Source: Tolypothrix sp. PCC 7910 (GTDB lineage Bacteria > Cyanobacteriota > Cyanobacteriia > Cyanobacteriales > Nostocaceae). From it: 61,208 bases of DNA. The stretch lies in contig NZ_CP050442.1 of NCBI RefSeq assembly GCF_011769525.1, positions 1-61,208 of the forward strand, given 5' to 3'. Under the pieces are notes generated by a model. The model ran no database searches. It saw only the letters and a list, made by a program, of their open reading frames with translations, and was not told the origin of the DNA. The first letter of the stretch is position 1. The number at the start of each line of letters is the position of its first letter. This document shows positions 54,007 through 61,208 of the stretch, piece after piece. The position numbers and the translations under genes were made by a program.

Positions 54007-55405
54007 ACTATTTCAAGTTACCCGCATTCGTTTAGCTCTGTATTACGCCATCGTTATGGGTTTGATTTTAAGCCTATGTGCTTTCGGTTTTTACAGATCT
54101 GTGTTTCATGCTCATGTGGTAGCTTTAGACAGTGAAATCGAGTCTGTAGCAGGGACACTGCACGACAGTATTGAACTGAAACTACAGTTCCCTGGACGTT
54201 TGGAACCTCTGGCACATCAGTTATTTCCAAATCTAGATAATTGTGAAACTGGAGTTAGTAATTGTATTCAACAACAGCCACATCCTAAACGCCATCTTCT
54301 AGGCATTGTTACTAAAACTAGCTACTATATACGTTTTTTTGATACTTCAGGAAAATTAATTGCTAATGCTGGTTATTATCCAGAGGGATTACCTGATGTT
54401 TTTAATCAAAAAACTTGGCAATTTCTCAAAAACAGCAAAGGTAAAGAATACCATCAAATTACTCTATCGCTGCATACCCAAAATTATCAAGATTGGGGAT
54501 ATATGCAAGTAGGTAGAAGTTTAGAAGAGTTTAATCATTATTTGGATAGTGTAAAACTAATTTTGCTGTTAGGATTGCCAATGGCAATGGCTATGATTGC
54601 TGGTGCTAGTTGGTGGCTATCAGGATTAGCTATGCAGCCAATTTATCAATCCTATCGACAAATTCAACAATTTACAGCAGATGCAGCACATGAATTACGA
54701 ACGCCTTTAGCTGCAACGGGTGCAACGGTAGAATCAGCACTTTTAATGCCACAAATAGAAGAAGAAGAAACACGGGATATACTCCAAACTATACAGCGTC
54801 AAAATCAGAGGTTAACAACTCTAGTCGTTGATTTATTAATGTTGGCACGTATAGATAGACAAGCCCAGAAATTACAGCGTGAAGTTTGTTGCCTAAATGA
54901 TATTGTTAGCGATTTAATTGAAGAGTTTGAAGCGATGGCAACTGTCGCAGGAGTAAAGCTGACATCTTCAATACAAGTAAATCAAGACCTAAATATTATA
55001 GGGAATTCTGACCAACTTTATCGTTTGTTTGCTAATTTGATTGTCAATGCAATTCAATACACAGCCAAAGGAGGAGAGGTAACAGTTTTCTTAGAGCGCA
55101 ATGATAATTATGTTGTAATTAAATTTCAAGATACAGGTATTGGTATCCCAAAAAACGAACTGACTCGAATTTTTGATCGTTTTTATCGAGTAAGTAGCGA
55201 TCGCTCCCGTAGCACTGGCGGTTCTGGATTAGGATTAGCGATCGCACAAGCAATTGTCCATGCACACCACGGCAGTATAGATGTGCAGAGTGAAGTCGGA
55301 AAAGGTAGCACTTTTTCTATTAAGTTACCTTTCGATGTCCGCCCACTTGATAGTGTTCGTTCTATTTACCCATTTAAAATGCTATATCGTCGCTCACATC
55401 AATAA
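53993..55405 (+). CDS. Membrane sensor histidine kinase (CopS/RppB-like)
   Basis: About 470 residues; I take the ATG at 53993, overlapping the regulator stop, rather than 53930. Membrane helices lie near 12-34 and 186-208, leaving a periplasmic domain of about 150 residues with three Cys/His-containing spots (HAHVVALDSEIES, NCETGVSNC, HPKRH) that could sense metal. The H-box is FTADAAHELRTPLAA (His233). N (LIVNAIQYT), G1 (DTGIGIP), F (FDRFYRV) and G2 (GGSGLGLAI) boxes follow. In Synechocystis CopS senses periplasmic copper and RppB/NrsS senses nickel or redox state; copper is favoured here by the neighbours, but the ligand is not certain. Confidence 0.9.
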   Translation: MNQNKLFQVTRIRLALYYAIVMGLILSLCAFGFYRSVFHAHVVALDSEIESVAGTLHDSIELKLQFPGRLEPLAHQLFPNLDNCETGVSNCIQQQPHPKRHLLGIVTKTSYYIRFFDTSGKLIANAGYYPEGLPDVFNQKTWQFLKNSKGKEYHQITLSLHTQNYQDWGYMQVGRSLEEFNHYLDSVKLILLLGLPMAMAMIAGASWWLSGLAMQPIYQSYRQIQQFTADAAHELRTPLAATGATVESALLMPQIEEEETRDILQTIQRQNQRLTTLVVDLLMLARIDRQAQKLQREVCCLNDIVSDLIEEFEAMATVAGVKLTSSIQVNQDLNIIGNSDQLYRLFANLIVNAIQYTAKGGEVTVFLERNDNYVVIKFQDTGIGIPKNELTRIFDRFYRVSSDRSRSTGGSGLGLAIAQAIVHAHHGSIDVQSEVGKGSTFSIKLPFDVRPLDSVRSIYPFKMLYRRSHQ

Positions 55406-55442
55406 CTACAGAAATTCCCTCAATTTTTGCAATTTCACAAGC

Positions 55443-55574
55443 TTTGAGACGGCTGCTGATATTGAAATTTTACGACAAGAAATTGATGCTTGGAAACGAC
55501 AACGTAATCACCAAAAAGTTAAGATTTATGTGCGTTTTGCAGCTTCAGATCTGTTTTGCTTATTCTTGGACTAA
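55443..55574 (+). pseudogene. IS630 transposase C-terminal fragment
   Basis: The frame FETAADIEILRQEIDAWKRQ, then RNHQKVKIYVRFAASD resembles the last 40 residues of IS630/Tc1-type transposases (..I..W...RN....KI.WRFTT.D), ending in an early stop. No ends or DDE motifs remain. Confidence 0.5.
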
Positions 55575-55672
55575 CAACTTGCCAAAGCCTCAGTGAGATA
55601 TAATTACCGATCTTCTACTAAACTCTCCAGCCAACTAGAGAGCCAAGTATAAAAACTATCATTCTGTCACTC

Positions 55673-56611
55673 TTATAAGAAACGGGTTTGAGTAGACACC
55701 TTTTCTTCTCTAGCGTCTGCTCCTTGGACTGCGATCACACCACGAAACATATTCATGCCACAAGTGAAAGCATATTCGCCTGGTTTTTCGGGTGTAAACT
55801 CAATTGAGGTCAATTCATTGAGTGGTAAATCAGCAGCAATACCAAAATCAGGAATTAACACTTTTGCAAGGCAATTGCTGGAATTTTTACGCAGAAAGTT
55901 GAGTTGCACTCTTTGCCCTGCTTTGACAACAACACGATTCGGTATGTATCCTTTATCTACATTGATGGTAGCTTTCTGGATTCCTTGCTCTACAGTTGTT
56001 TCATGCTCATCAATTGAACTGAAAGATTTGGGCTGAGATTCTATAATTGTTTCATCTTTCTTTGCAACTGTTGATTGAGTGTCTGATGCTTCAGCTTGAA
56101 TTTCACCGCGAAACATATTCATACCACAGGTAAAGACATAAGTTCCGGCTTGTTTGGGTGTAAATTCCACAGTGGTGACTTGATTAAGCGGTAAATCTGC
56201 GGCAATGTGAAAGTCTGGAATCACCACTTGTTCTAAGCAACTGCTAGGATCTTTGCGTTCAAATTTCAGCCGTACTGGTATCCCAGCTTGCACCACAACT
56301 CGACTTGGATCGTATCCCCCATCAACGGTGACGGTTACTTCCTGAATATTCCCGCCTGTTGCAACTGCTTTCCCAGACTTAGGTTTACTCAGCAAGAACC
56401 ACCAAAGTTCCAAGCCAATTAGTCCCAATCCACCAAGGGTGACAGCCACCTTACTCCCTAGTGGTTGCTCAATACGTTGAAATTGATTGGTTTGGACTGT
56501 TGCAGATGAGTGCGTTTCATGGGATGTTTGTGCGCTTGCTTTACCAGATGCAATTGAGAGTACAATTCCTAAACTGGCTATACTACCGATGAGTGCTGTT
56601 TTATTTAACAT
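55673..56611 (-). CDS. Tandem cupredoxin-domain membrane protein
   Basis: 312 residues with GGAGG 7 nt before the ATG. A signal-like segment (1-27) and a second hydrophobic helix (about 52-73) tether it. Two homologous cupredoxin domains follow (about 88-170 and 213-300), each with GY(D/I)P.RVVV.AG, a SSCLE/SNCLA Cys, VIPDF.IAADLPLN and the C-terminal FTCGMNMFRG. The Cys in the usual His position plus Cys and Met in FTCGMNM give an atypical metal site, probably for Cu+ or Ag+ rather than a blue-copper centre. Such domains are often encoded next to copper ATPases, as here. It is the last gene of the copA operon. Confidence 0.82.
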   Translation of the reverse strand: MLNKTALIGSIASLGIVLSIASGKASAQTSHETHSSATVQTNQFQRIEQPLGSKVAVTLGGLGLIGLELWWFLLSKPKSGKAVATGGNIQEVTVTVDGGYDPSRVVVQAGIPVRLKFERKDPSSCLEQVVIPDFHIAADLPLNQVTTVEFTPKQAGTYVFTCGMNMFRGEIQAEASDTQSTVAKKDETIIESQPKSFSSIDEHETTVEQGIQKATINVDKGYIPNRVVVKAGQRVQLNFLRKNSSNCLAKVLIPDFGIAADLPLNELTSIEFTPEKPGEYAFTCGMNMFRGVIAVQGADAREEKVSTQTRFL

Positions 56612-56648
56612 TGAAAAACCTCCTAAGTGAATGTCAGTAAGTTATCAG

Positions 56649-56729
56649 CTACACTAAAATTCCTGAAATAACTCCCAGCAGAAATCCAAATCCTGCTAAA
56701 GTCCCGAAAAATATCATGTGATTGAACAT
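56649..56729 (-). CDS. 26-residue membrane peptide in the copA operon
   Basis: A 26-codon frame with a good ribosome site (GAGGAA, 8 nt before the ATG) lies between copA (82 bp upstream) and the cupredoxin gene (37 bp downstream). The peptide begins MFNHMIFFGT and continues as one hydrophobic Gly/Phe/Leu helix to the end. One His and two Met at the start could bind copper. It resembles in kind the tiny single-helix subunits of other P-type ATPases, such as KdpF. A role as a CopA regulatory peptide is an inference. Confidence 0.6.
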   Translation of the reverse strand: MFNHMIFFGTLAGFGFLLGVISGILV

Positions 56730-56811
56730 TTTTATTTCCTCTAGCTGATACCAATTCACTAAAATTAAGCAACAGATGTAAGTTGTAAAACCCAGATAGC
56801 ATCTGATTTTC

Positions 56812-56850
56812 TTAATTTTGAATTTTGAATTTTGAATTTTGAATTGGTAT
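56812..56850. repeat. TTTTGAA heptamer tandem repeat
   Basis: Four to five copies of TTTTGAA at the 3' end of copA. The repeat supplies the last codons of the gene ([10 protein letters not shown]), so the ATPase tail is repeat-derived. Confidence 0.75.
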
Positions 56851-59106
56851 GAGTGTTTTAGGTTGGAAGTTACGCAAACGCAGTGCATTGGTGACTACGG
56901 AAACTGAACTAAAAGCCATTGCTGCACCGGCGATGATGGGATTGAGTAACCAACCGAAGATAGGGAAAAGAATCCCGGCGGCTATGGGAATACCCGCAAC
57001 GTTGTAAATGAAGGCGAAGAATAAGTTTTGACGAATATTGCGAATTGTGGCGCGACTGAGTTGAATGGCTGTAACTATGCCTTGTAAATCACCAGAGATT
57101 AAGGTGATGTCACTAGCTGCGATCGCTACATCTGTACCAGTGCCAATTGCAATTCCCACATCGGCTTGAGCTAAAGCTGGTGCATCATTGATACCATCAC
57201 CAACCATCGCCACAATTTTGCCTTCTGCTTGTAATGCTTGTACTGTTGCGGCTTTTTGGTCGGGGCGGACTTCTGCCAAAACCCGCTTAATACCAACTTC
57301 ACGAGCAATACTTTCTGCGGTGCGTTGATTATCTCCAGTGAGCATCACAACTTCTAAACCGAGTCTTTGTAATGCTCTCACAGCTTGGGTAGAAGTGGGT
57401 TTAATGGCATCAGCAATACCCATCACGCCTTTGATTTCGCCATCAACTGCTAACCAAACTGCTGTTTTACCCAGGTATTCTAAGCGTTCTTTATCTTGAA
57501 GCAAGGCTTGAGTGTTAATACTCAACTCTTCCATCCAGCGTTGTGTACCAATTTGCACAAGACGGTTAGAAACGATACCTTGGACACCACTACCTGCCAC
57601 GGCTTCAAAATCTCTGACATCTGCTAATGGTACTTCCTGAGATTGAGCATATCGAACAACGGCTTCTGCCAAGGGGTGTTCAGAATTGCGTTCTACTGAG
57701 GCGGCTAGTTGTATCAGCTGAATTTCATTGCCATTCAGTGTGCCGTTAACCGTGACAAAATCTGTAACTGTCGGTTTACCTTGGGTAATCGTGCCGGTTT
57801 TATCTAAGACAATGGTTTGAATTTGATGTGCCAGTTCTAAGCTTTCGGCTCCCTTAATTAAAATGCCGTTTTCTGCACCTTTACCTGTGCCTACCATCAC
57901 AGAGGTTGGTGTGGCTAAACCCAAAGCACAAGGACAAGCGATAATTAACACCCCAACTGTGGTTATCAATGCCAGAGTGACATTACCCATGATGTTGTAC
58001 CAAATGATAAAAGTGAAGATAGCGATCGCAATTACCGCCGGGACAAACCACCCGGTAACTTGGTCTGCTAATCTTTGAATGGGAGCTTTTGAACCTTGAG
58101 CCTGCTGGACTAATTGAACAATCTGCGCCAGTACAGTATCCTTACCTACTCTTGTTGTCCGGAATTTAAAACTTCCAGTTTTGTTAATAGTGGCTCCAAT
58201 GACTTCATCTCCTGGTTGCTTTTTGGTCGGTACACTTTCGCCAGTCACCATCGCTTCATCAACGGTAGATGTCCCCTCAACCACTTCCCCATCAACAGGA
58301 ACTTTCTCTCCAGGGCGAACCAGCACTACATCGCCAATTTGTACCTGTTCAATTGGTACATCTACTTCTCGTCCATTACGAATCAACCGTGCTGTTTTCG
58401 CTTGCAAACCAACTAGCTTACGGATAGCTTCTGAAGTTTGTCCTTTAGCGCGGTTTTCTAGCCACCGTCCCAAAAGAATTAAAGCAATAATTACAACTGC
58501 TGCTTCGTAATATACATCCGGCTTTAATCCTTGAGCCACAAAGAAACTGGGGAAAGCTGTGGCAAATAAAGAATAGGTATATGCTGCTCCTGTGCCTAGA
58601 GCAACTAGAGTATCCATAGTAGCAGCGTGACGCTTTAAAGCTTTCCAGGCGTTTTTAAAGAAATCGGCACCGCACCAAAATAGTGCTGGAGTTGTCAGTA
58701 CCATTTGTACCCAAGAATTATGCAACCATGTGGGAATCAAAGGTAAATTCAATCCGAGCATCATGGGTAACGACCCAATTACAAGCACAGCACCAATCAT
58801 CCCAGCAACAATCACTTTTCGCAGTAGATAACGTGATTCTCGTAAACGTGCCGTTTTCTCAGCATCATCTTCTCCTGCCATTAGGTTTTGTTCTTGGAGT
58901 GGATAGGCAGAGTAACCTGCCCCGTCCACTGCATCCTGGATGGTTTGTACATCAGTTGTTCTGGGGTCATACTCAACTGTTGCTTGTTCGGCTCCAAAGT
59001 TCACACTACATTCATTCACACCTGGAACAGAACTGATTGCTTCTTCGATACTCTTTGCACAAGAGGCGCAACTCATACCGCGCAGTTTCAGTGTGGCTGT
59101 TTCCAT
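56812..59106 (-). CDS. copA: Copper-exporting P1B-type ATPase
   Basis: 764 residues with AAGGA upstream of the start. An N-terminal HMA domain holds GMSCASC. The membrane core has the metal-binding CPC in [14 protein letters not shown] near 395. The phosphorylation site DKTGT near 437, SEHPLAEA, and [20 protein letters not shown] complete the P-type set. CPC with N-terminal CxxC places it in the Cu+/Ag+ (P1B-1) group, exporting cytosolic copper to the periplasm or thylakoid lumen. Cyanobacteria also have CtaA/PacS of the same type, so the physiological direction is inferred from the resistance context. The last residues come from a short tandem repeat. The tiny membrane peptide and cupredoxin follow; an HMA chaperone gene precedes it by about 200 bp. 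Confidence 0.93.
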   Translation of the reverse strand: METATLKLRGMSCASCAKSIEEAISSVPGVNECSVNFGAEQATVEYDPRTTDVQTIQDAVDGAGYSAYPLQEQNLMAGEDDAEKTARLRESRYLLRKVIVAGMIGAVLVIGSLPMMLGLNLPLIPTWLHNSWVQMVLTTPALFWCGADFFKNAWKALKRHAATMDTLVALGTGAAYTYSLFATAFPSFFVAQGLKPDVYYEAAVVIIALILLGRWLENRAKGQTSEAIRKLVGLQAKTARLIRNGREVDVPIEQVQIGDVVLVRPGEKVPVDGEVVEGTSTVDEAMVTGESVPTKKQPGDEVIGATINKTGSFKFRTTRVGKDTVLAQIVQLVQQAQGSKAPIQRLADQVTGWFVPAVIAIAIFTFIIWYNIMGNVTLALITTVGVLIIACPCALGLATPTSVMVGTGKGAENGILIKGAESLELAHQIQTIVLDKTGTITQGKPTVTDFVTVNGTLNGNEIQLIQLAASVERNSEHPLAEAVVRYAQSQEVPLADVRDFEAVAGSGVQGIVSNRLVQIGTQRWMEELSINTQALLQDKERLEYLGKTAVWLAVDGEIKGVMGIADAIKPTSTQAVRALQRLGLEVVMLTGDNQRTAESIAREVGIKRVLAEVRPDQKAATVQALQAEGKIVAMVGDGINDAPALAQADVGIAIGTGTDVAIAASDITLISGDLQGIVTAIQLSRATIRNIRQNLFFAFIYNVAGIPIAAGILFPIFGWLLNPIIAGAAMAFSSVSVVTNALRLRNFQPKTLIPIQNSKFKIQN

Positions 59107-59291
59107 TCTTCTTTTTCCTTAACACTCAGTTGTTTTGACAAGATAGGAAAGTTCAATTTGAACAGGGTGTAGGGGGTGGGGACGGCGTTCTTAAGAGGAT
59201 TCTGACTCCTTAAGAGCGCAAGCACCTTAAAAAGGCGGGGCGTATGTTTTCCACCAAGAGTGTTGGGGCTGTATTTTTCCGACACCCGACA

Positions 59292-59307
59292 CCCCGTCCC
59301 AACGGGG
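59292..59307. other. GC-rich hairpin between chaperone and copA
   Basis: CCCCGT (59292-59297) and ACGGGG (59302-59307) form a short strong stem just after the chaperone stop, without a U-run. It may act as an RNA-stability element or partial terminator between the two copper genes. Confidence 0.45.
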
Positions 59308-59312
59308 CTTGA

Positions 59313-59507
59313 TCATGCGACCGAATAGCCAGCTGCTGTAATTGCTTCTTTTACTGCTGCTTCGGTTGTCTGAGTTTCGACGCTGACTAGCTTTGTTTTC
59401 GGATCGGCCTCAACCTTAGCTGTGGGGTCAACTGCTTGGATGGCTTTTGTAATCGTTTCTCCACAAGCAGAACAAGCCATGTTAGGAACTTTTAGTTGAA
59501 GTGTCAT
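59313..59507 (-). CDS. HMA-domain copper chaperone (CopZ/Atx1-like)
   Basis: 64 residues from the ATG at 59507, preceded by AGGAGA; an upstream in-frame start at 59537 lacks a better site. A single ferredoxin-like HMA fold with VPNMACSACGET (CxxC at 12 and 15) and a C-terminal EAITAAGYSVA. Such proteins carry Cu+ to the N-terminal domain of copper ATPases. The gene is upstream of copA on the same strand, so chaperone and pump are probably induced together. Length and motif are normal for the family. Confidence 0.9.
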   Translation of the reverse strand: MTLQLKVPNMACSACGETITKAIQAVDPTAKVEADPKTKLVSVETQTTEAAVKEAITAAGYSVA

Positions 59508-59721
59508 CTTTACTCTCCTTTTATGAACTAATTCCATTGTGAAATCTCCATTTCACTGGAGAGTCAAGAGGGGCAAGAAAATTTTTTTTAGGCTTTGGTT
59601 AGAAACTTGGAATGGCTGAAACCATATAAAAAATAAATCTCTAGGCTGTAGCCCTTATGCAGTAATGATTTATTTTTTCTTACAAAACTAAGATTAAGCT
59701 TCGCTGCTCATATTCGACTTC

Positions 59722-59851
59722 AGTAAGTAGGTGGGCGTAAATAAACATAACTATACTTCTGTCATTGCGAGGAGGTACGACGAAGCAATCGCAAGGGTTT
59801 CGGACTTTTTACATTTTGTTACATAGCTTGGTTTATTCGTGCCTACTTACT
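59722..59851. mobile_element. MITE, 130 bp
   Basis: AGTAAGTAGG (59722-59731) and CCTACTTACT (59842-59851) are inverted ends, with further partial inverted matches inward (GGCGTAAATAAAC and GTTTATTCGTGCC). It contains the cyanobacterial GTCATTGCGA...GAAGCAATC repeat and no gene. Confidence 0.6.
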
Positions 59852-60060
59852 TAGTACAAGAGAAGTGTTTAATGCTGTCCATAACTATGGCTACTTACGT
59901 TCATAATCAACTCAAACTAATCACAATCACTGAGGTTCATAGCTACATCGGATGGGGGAAATAGAATAAACTGAGTGAGTATTCGTAATGTAGTAATTTC
60001 AATATATGTAAATAAGTTTTTAAAATAAAAACTAAAAAAATATATTCGTTTAAATATAAC

Positions 60061-60186
60061 AGGACTTACGCAAGCAAAATTTGTCATTGCGACCGAAACG
60101 AAGTTTAGGGAAGCAATCCCGAAATATCAGGCGATTACACCGCTTTGCTCGTAATGACGTAATTACGTGACTTTTGCGTAAGTCCT
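60061..60186. mobile_element. MITE, 126 bp
   Basis: Perfect 13-bp inverted ends AGGACTTACGCAA / TTGCGTAAGTCCT. The inside again has GTCATTGCGACCGAAACGAAG and GAAGCAATC. The gap 59538-60322 otherwise shows only AT-rich sequence. Confidence 0.75.
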
Positions 60187-60322
60187 ATATAAAATATTTG
60201 AATTTCAAAAGTATAAGTAGTAAAGAGTAAAATATAATTTTCTTTAGTAACTTTTACTCAATTTGCAATTGCTGACTGCTACATCAATAAATTGCAACGC
60301 AGCAGTCAGCAATAATAGATAC

Positions 60323-60676
60323 TTATGCCATAGCTGTGGCCATTTGACGACAAGAATCGGCACAGCGACGACAAGATGCAGCACAGCGTTTACAGTGTTC
60401 GCTATCGTGTTTTTCACATTCGCTGGCGCAGCGATCGCAAGCTTGGGCACAGACTCCGCACATCTGAGCATGGAGAGCCGAATTGCGAGACATGAAACGG
60501 GCGCATAAAGCGCAAGTATCAGCACAGTCTCGGCATAACTTAATGCATTGAGCCATCATTTGTACCATATTGCTACTTAAGCAAGCATCGGCACAATTTT
60601 CACAGTCGCGTAGGCAATTAAAGCAAGCTTCTATGCAAGTTTCAAGCAAGGATTGATGAGATTGAGCTGTTGTCAT
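60323..60676 (-). CDS. Cys-rich four-helix copper storage protein (Csp-like)
   Basis: 117 residues with GGAGGT 8 nt before the ATG. About 21 Cys, most spaced CxxxC or CxxC along four helices: CIEACFNCLRDCENCADAC, CIKLCRDCADTCALC, CGVCAQACDRCASEC and CKRCAASCRRCADSC. This is the DUF326/four-helix-bundle copper-binding family (Csp), whose Cys-lined core stores many Cu+ ions. There is no signal peptide, so it should act in the cytosol (Csp3 type). It stands alone near the copper genes. None of the nine TTTCAT sites precedes it, so its control may differ. Confidence 0.88.
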   Translation of the reverse strand: MTTAQSHQSLLETCIEACFNCLRDCENCADACLSSNMVQMMAQCIKLCRDCADTCALCARFMSRNSALHAQMCGVCAQACDRCASECEKHDSEHCKRCAASCRRCADSCRQMATAMA

Positions 60677-60816
60677 AATTATACCTCCGATTTAAGCTCG
60701 TCAATTTCATATGAGGCAGTATTTATGCCTCTGCGCCCTTACATTAAAAAATTACCAAATATGCTTACGTCTACCTAGTGACATATTAAATATTTATTAC
60801 TAATTAAATATAAGAA

Positions 60817-60833
60817 TTTCATTCTGATTTCAT
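60817..60833 (+). promoter_or_regulatory. CopR-type direct repeat, site 9
   Basis: TTTCATTCTGATTTCAT, with TATGACTAATTTTT 8-20 bp downstream, 119 bp before a broken reductase gene. Confidence 0.72.
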
Positions 60834-60952
60834 TTGAGCGTGTATGACTAATTTTTTATTGTAGATATAAATATTTAATATTAATTAAATCGCTTTATGA
60901 AATGTAAAAATATAGGGGTATATAGCGTTATTAAAAAATAAGTTGATAATTT

Positions 60953-61208
60953 ATGAACTTTGATTATGACCTATTTGTAATTGGTGCAGGGACGGGAGGC
61001 GTTGCTACCGCTAGACAATCTGCTGCTCATGGTTGTTCGTATATTAATTTCCGAACGCGACCAAGTGGGTGGTACTTGTGTAATGCATGTCCGTATTCCT
61101 GAGAAACTGATGGCATATACTGCTAGTTTTTCCCACTTTTTTGAAGATGCCGACGAATATGGTTGGAATATTATTGTTTATGGTTTTATTAATTCTTCTT
61201 TGGCAAAA
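60953..61208 (+). pseudogene. Glutathione/mercuric-reductase-like gene remnant
   Basis: It starts MNFDYDLFVIGAGTGGVATA, a normal FAD-binding beta-alpha-beta of the pyridine-nucleotide disulfide oxidoreductase family. The frame is lost near 61030 and stops at 61102. The other frame continues LISERDQVGGTCVMHVRIPEKLMAYTASFSH to the window end. In active enzymes the segment is GGTCV.RGC.P.KLM; here the second redox Cys position is replaced (MHVR), so besides the frameshift the active site is damaged. It is truncated by the window border. Confidence 0.8.

Noticed and set aside
59088-59285. 65-codon minus-strand frame between the chaperone and copA
   Set aside because: Overlaps the start of copA; composition reflects a GC-rich intergenic repeat.
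1-61208. tRNA, rRNA or riboswitch genes
   Set aside because: No cloverleaf, rRNA core or known riboswitch consensus was recognised by eye; a covariance-model scan would be needed to exclude them.

Overview
The window looks like part of a large plasmid, or a plasmid-derived island, from a filamentous heterocyst-type cyanobacterium (Nostoc/Anabaena/Calothrix-like). The evidence is frequent HIP1 octamers (GCGATCGC), short tandem heptamer repeats, cyanobacterial MITEs and cyanobacteria-typical families (DUF2808, DUF305, four-helix-bundle copper protein). Plasmid character comes from two partition loci, a primase-helicase replication protein, a MobF relaxase and iteron-like arrays. I see no rRNA, tRNA or CRISPR array.

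Layout: (1) 1-3.3 kb, a DUF305 copper-binding lipoprotein, an RND adaptor and a truncated RND pump. (2) 3.4-5.2 kb, a ParA / ribbon-helix-helix partition pair with 144-bp DNA repeats inside and upstream of it. (3) 5.2-20.5 kb, an accessory and defence block: a PRiA4_ORF3-like protein, DarT-DarG, a VapC-type toxin-antitoxin pair, an S23-like four-helix protein, a tyrosine recombinase, an HTH-NACHT NTPase, a MITE, and a two-gene operon (nuclease-like protein plus helical-repeat protein) hit by an ISAs1-like element. (4) 20.8-36.6 kb, the plasmid backbone: a membrane-anchored ATPase with small membrane partners, a ParM / RHH partition operon, a primase-helicase, candidate iterons, a MobF relaxase-helicase and an array of 11-bp repeats. 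(5) 37-61 kb, the main copper/heavy-metal block: two RND pumps, an adaptor, a lipoprotein, an IS1634-family element carrying a group II intron, a DUF2808 protein, an OmpR-family two-component system, a tandem cupredoxin protein, a 26-residue membrane peptide, a CopA-type P1B ATPase, an HMA metallochaperone and a Cys-rich copper-storage protein.

The two metal-resistance blocks share one regulatory signature. Nine exact copies of TTTCAT-N5-TTTCAT lie upstream of the DUF305 gene, the adaptor, the RND pumps, the DUF2808/two-component locus and several decayed genes. The 11-bp phase is what an OmpR/PhoB-class regulator would bind, and such a regulator with its sensor kinase is encoded at 53.3-55.4 kb. 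The working model is a copper regulon. The sensor kinase detects periplasmic metal and the regulator activates the promoters. RND complexes export from the periplasm, the P-type ATPase exports from the cytosol, and chaperone, storage and cupredoxin proteins buffer the metal.

The region also carries many scars: a truncated RND gene, fragments of an ABC-3 permease, an isoprenylcysteine-methyltransferase-like gene, a CcdA/DsbD-like gene, an IS630 transposase and a flavoprotein reductase. It appears to have been assembled by repeated rearrangement. All functional statements rest on reading motifs by eye; no database search was possible.
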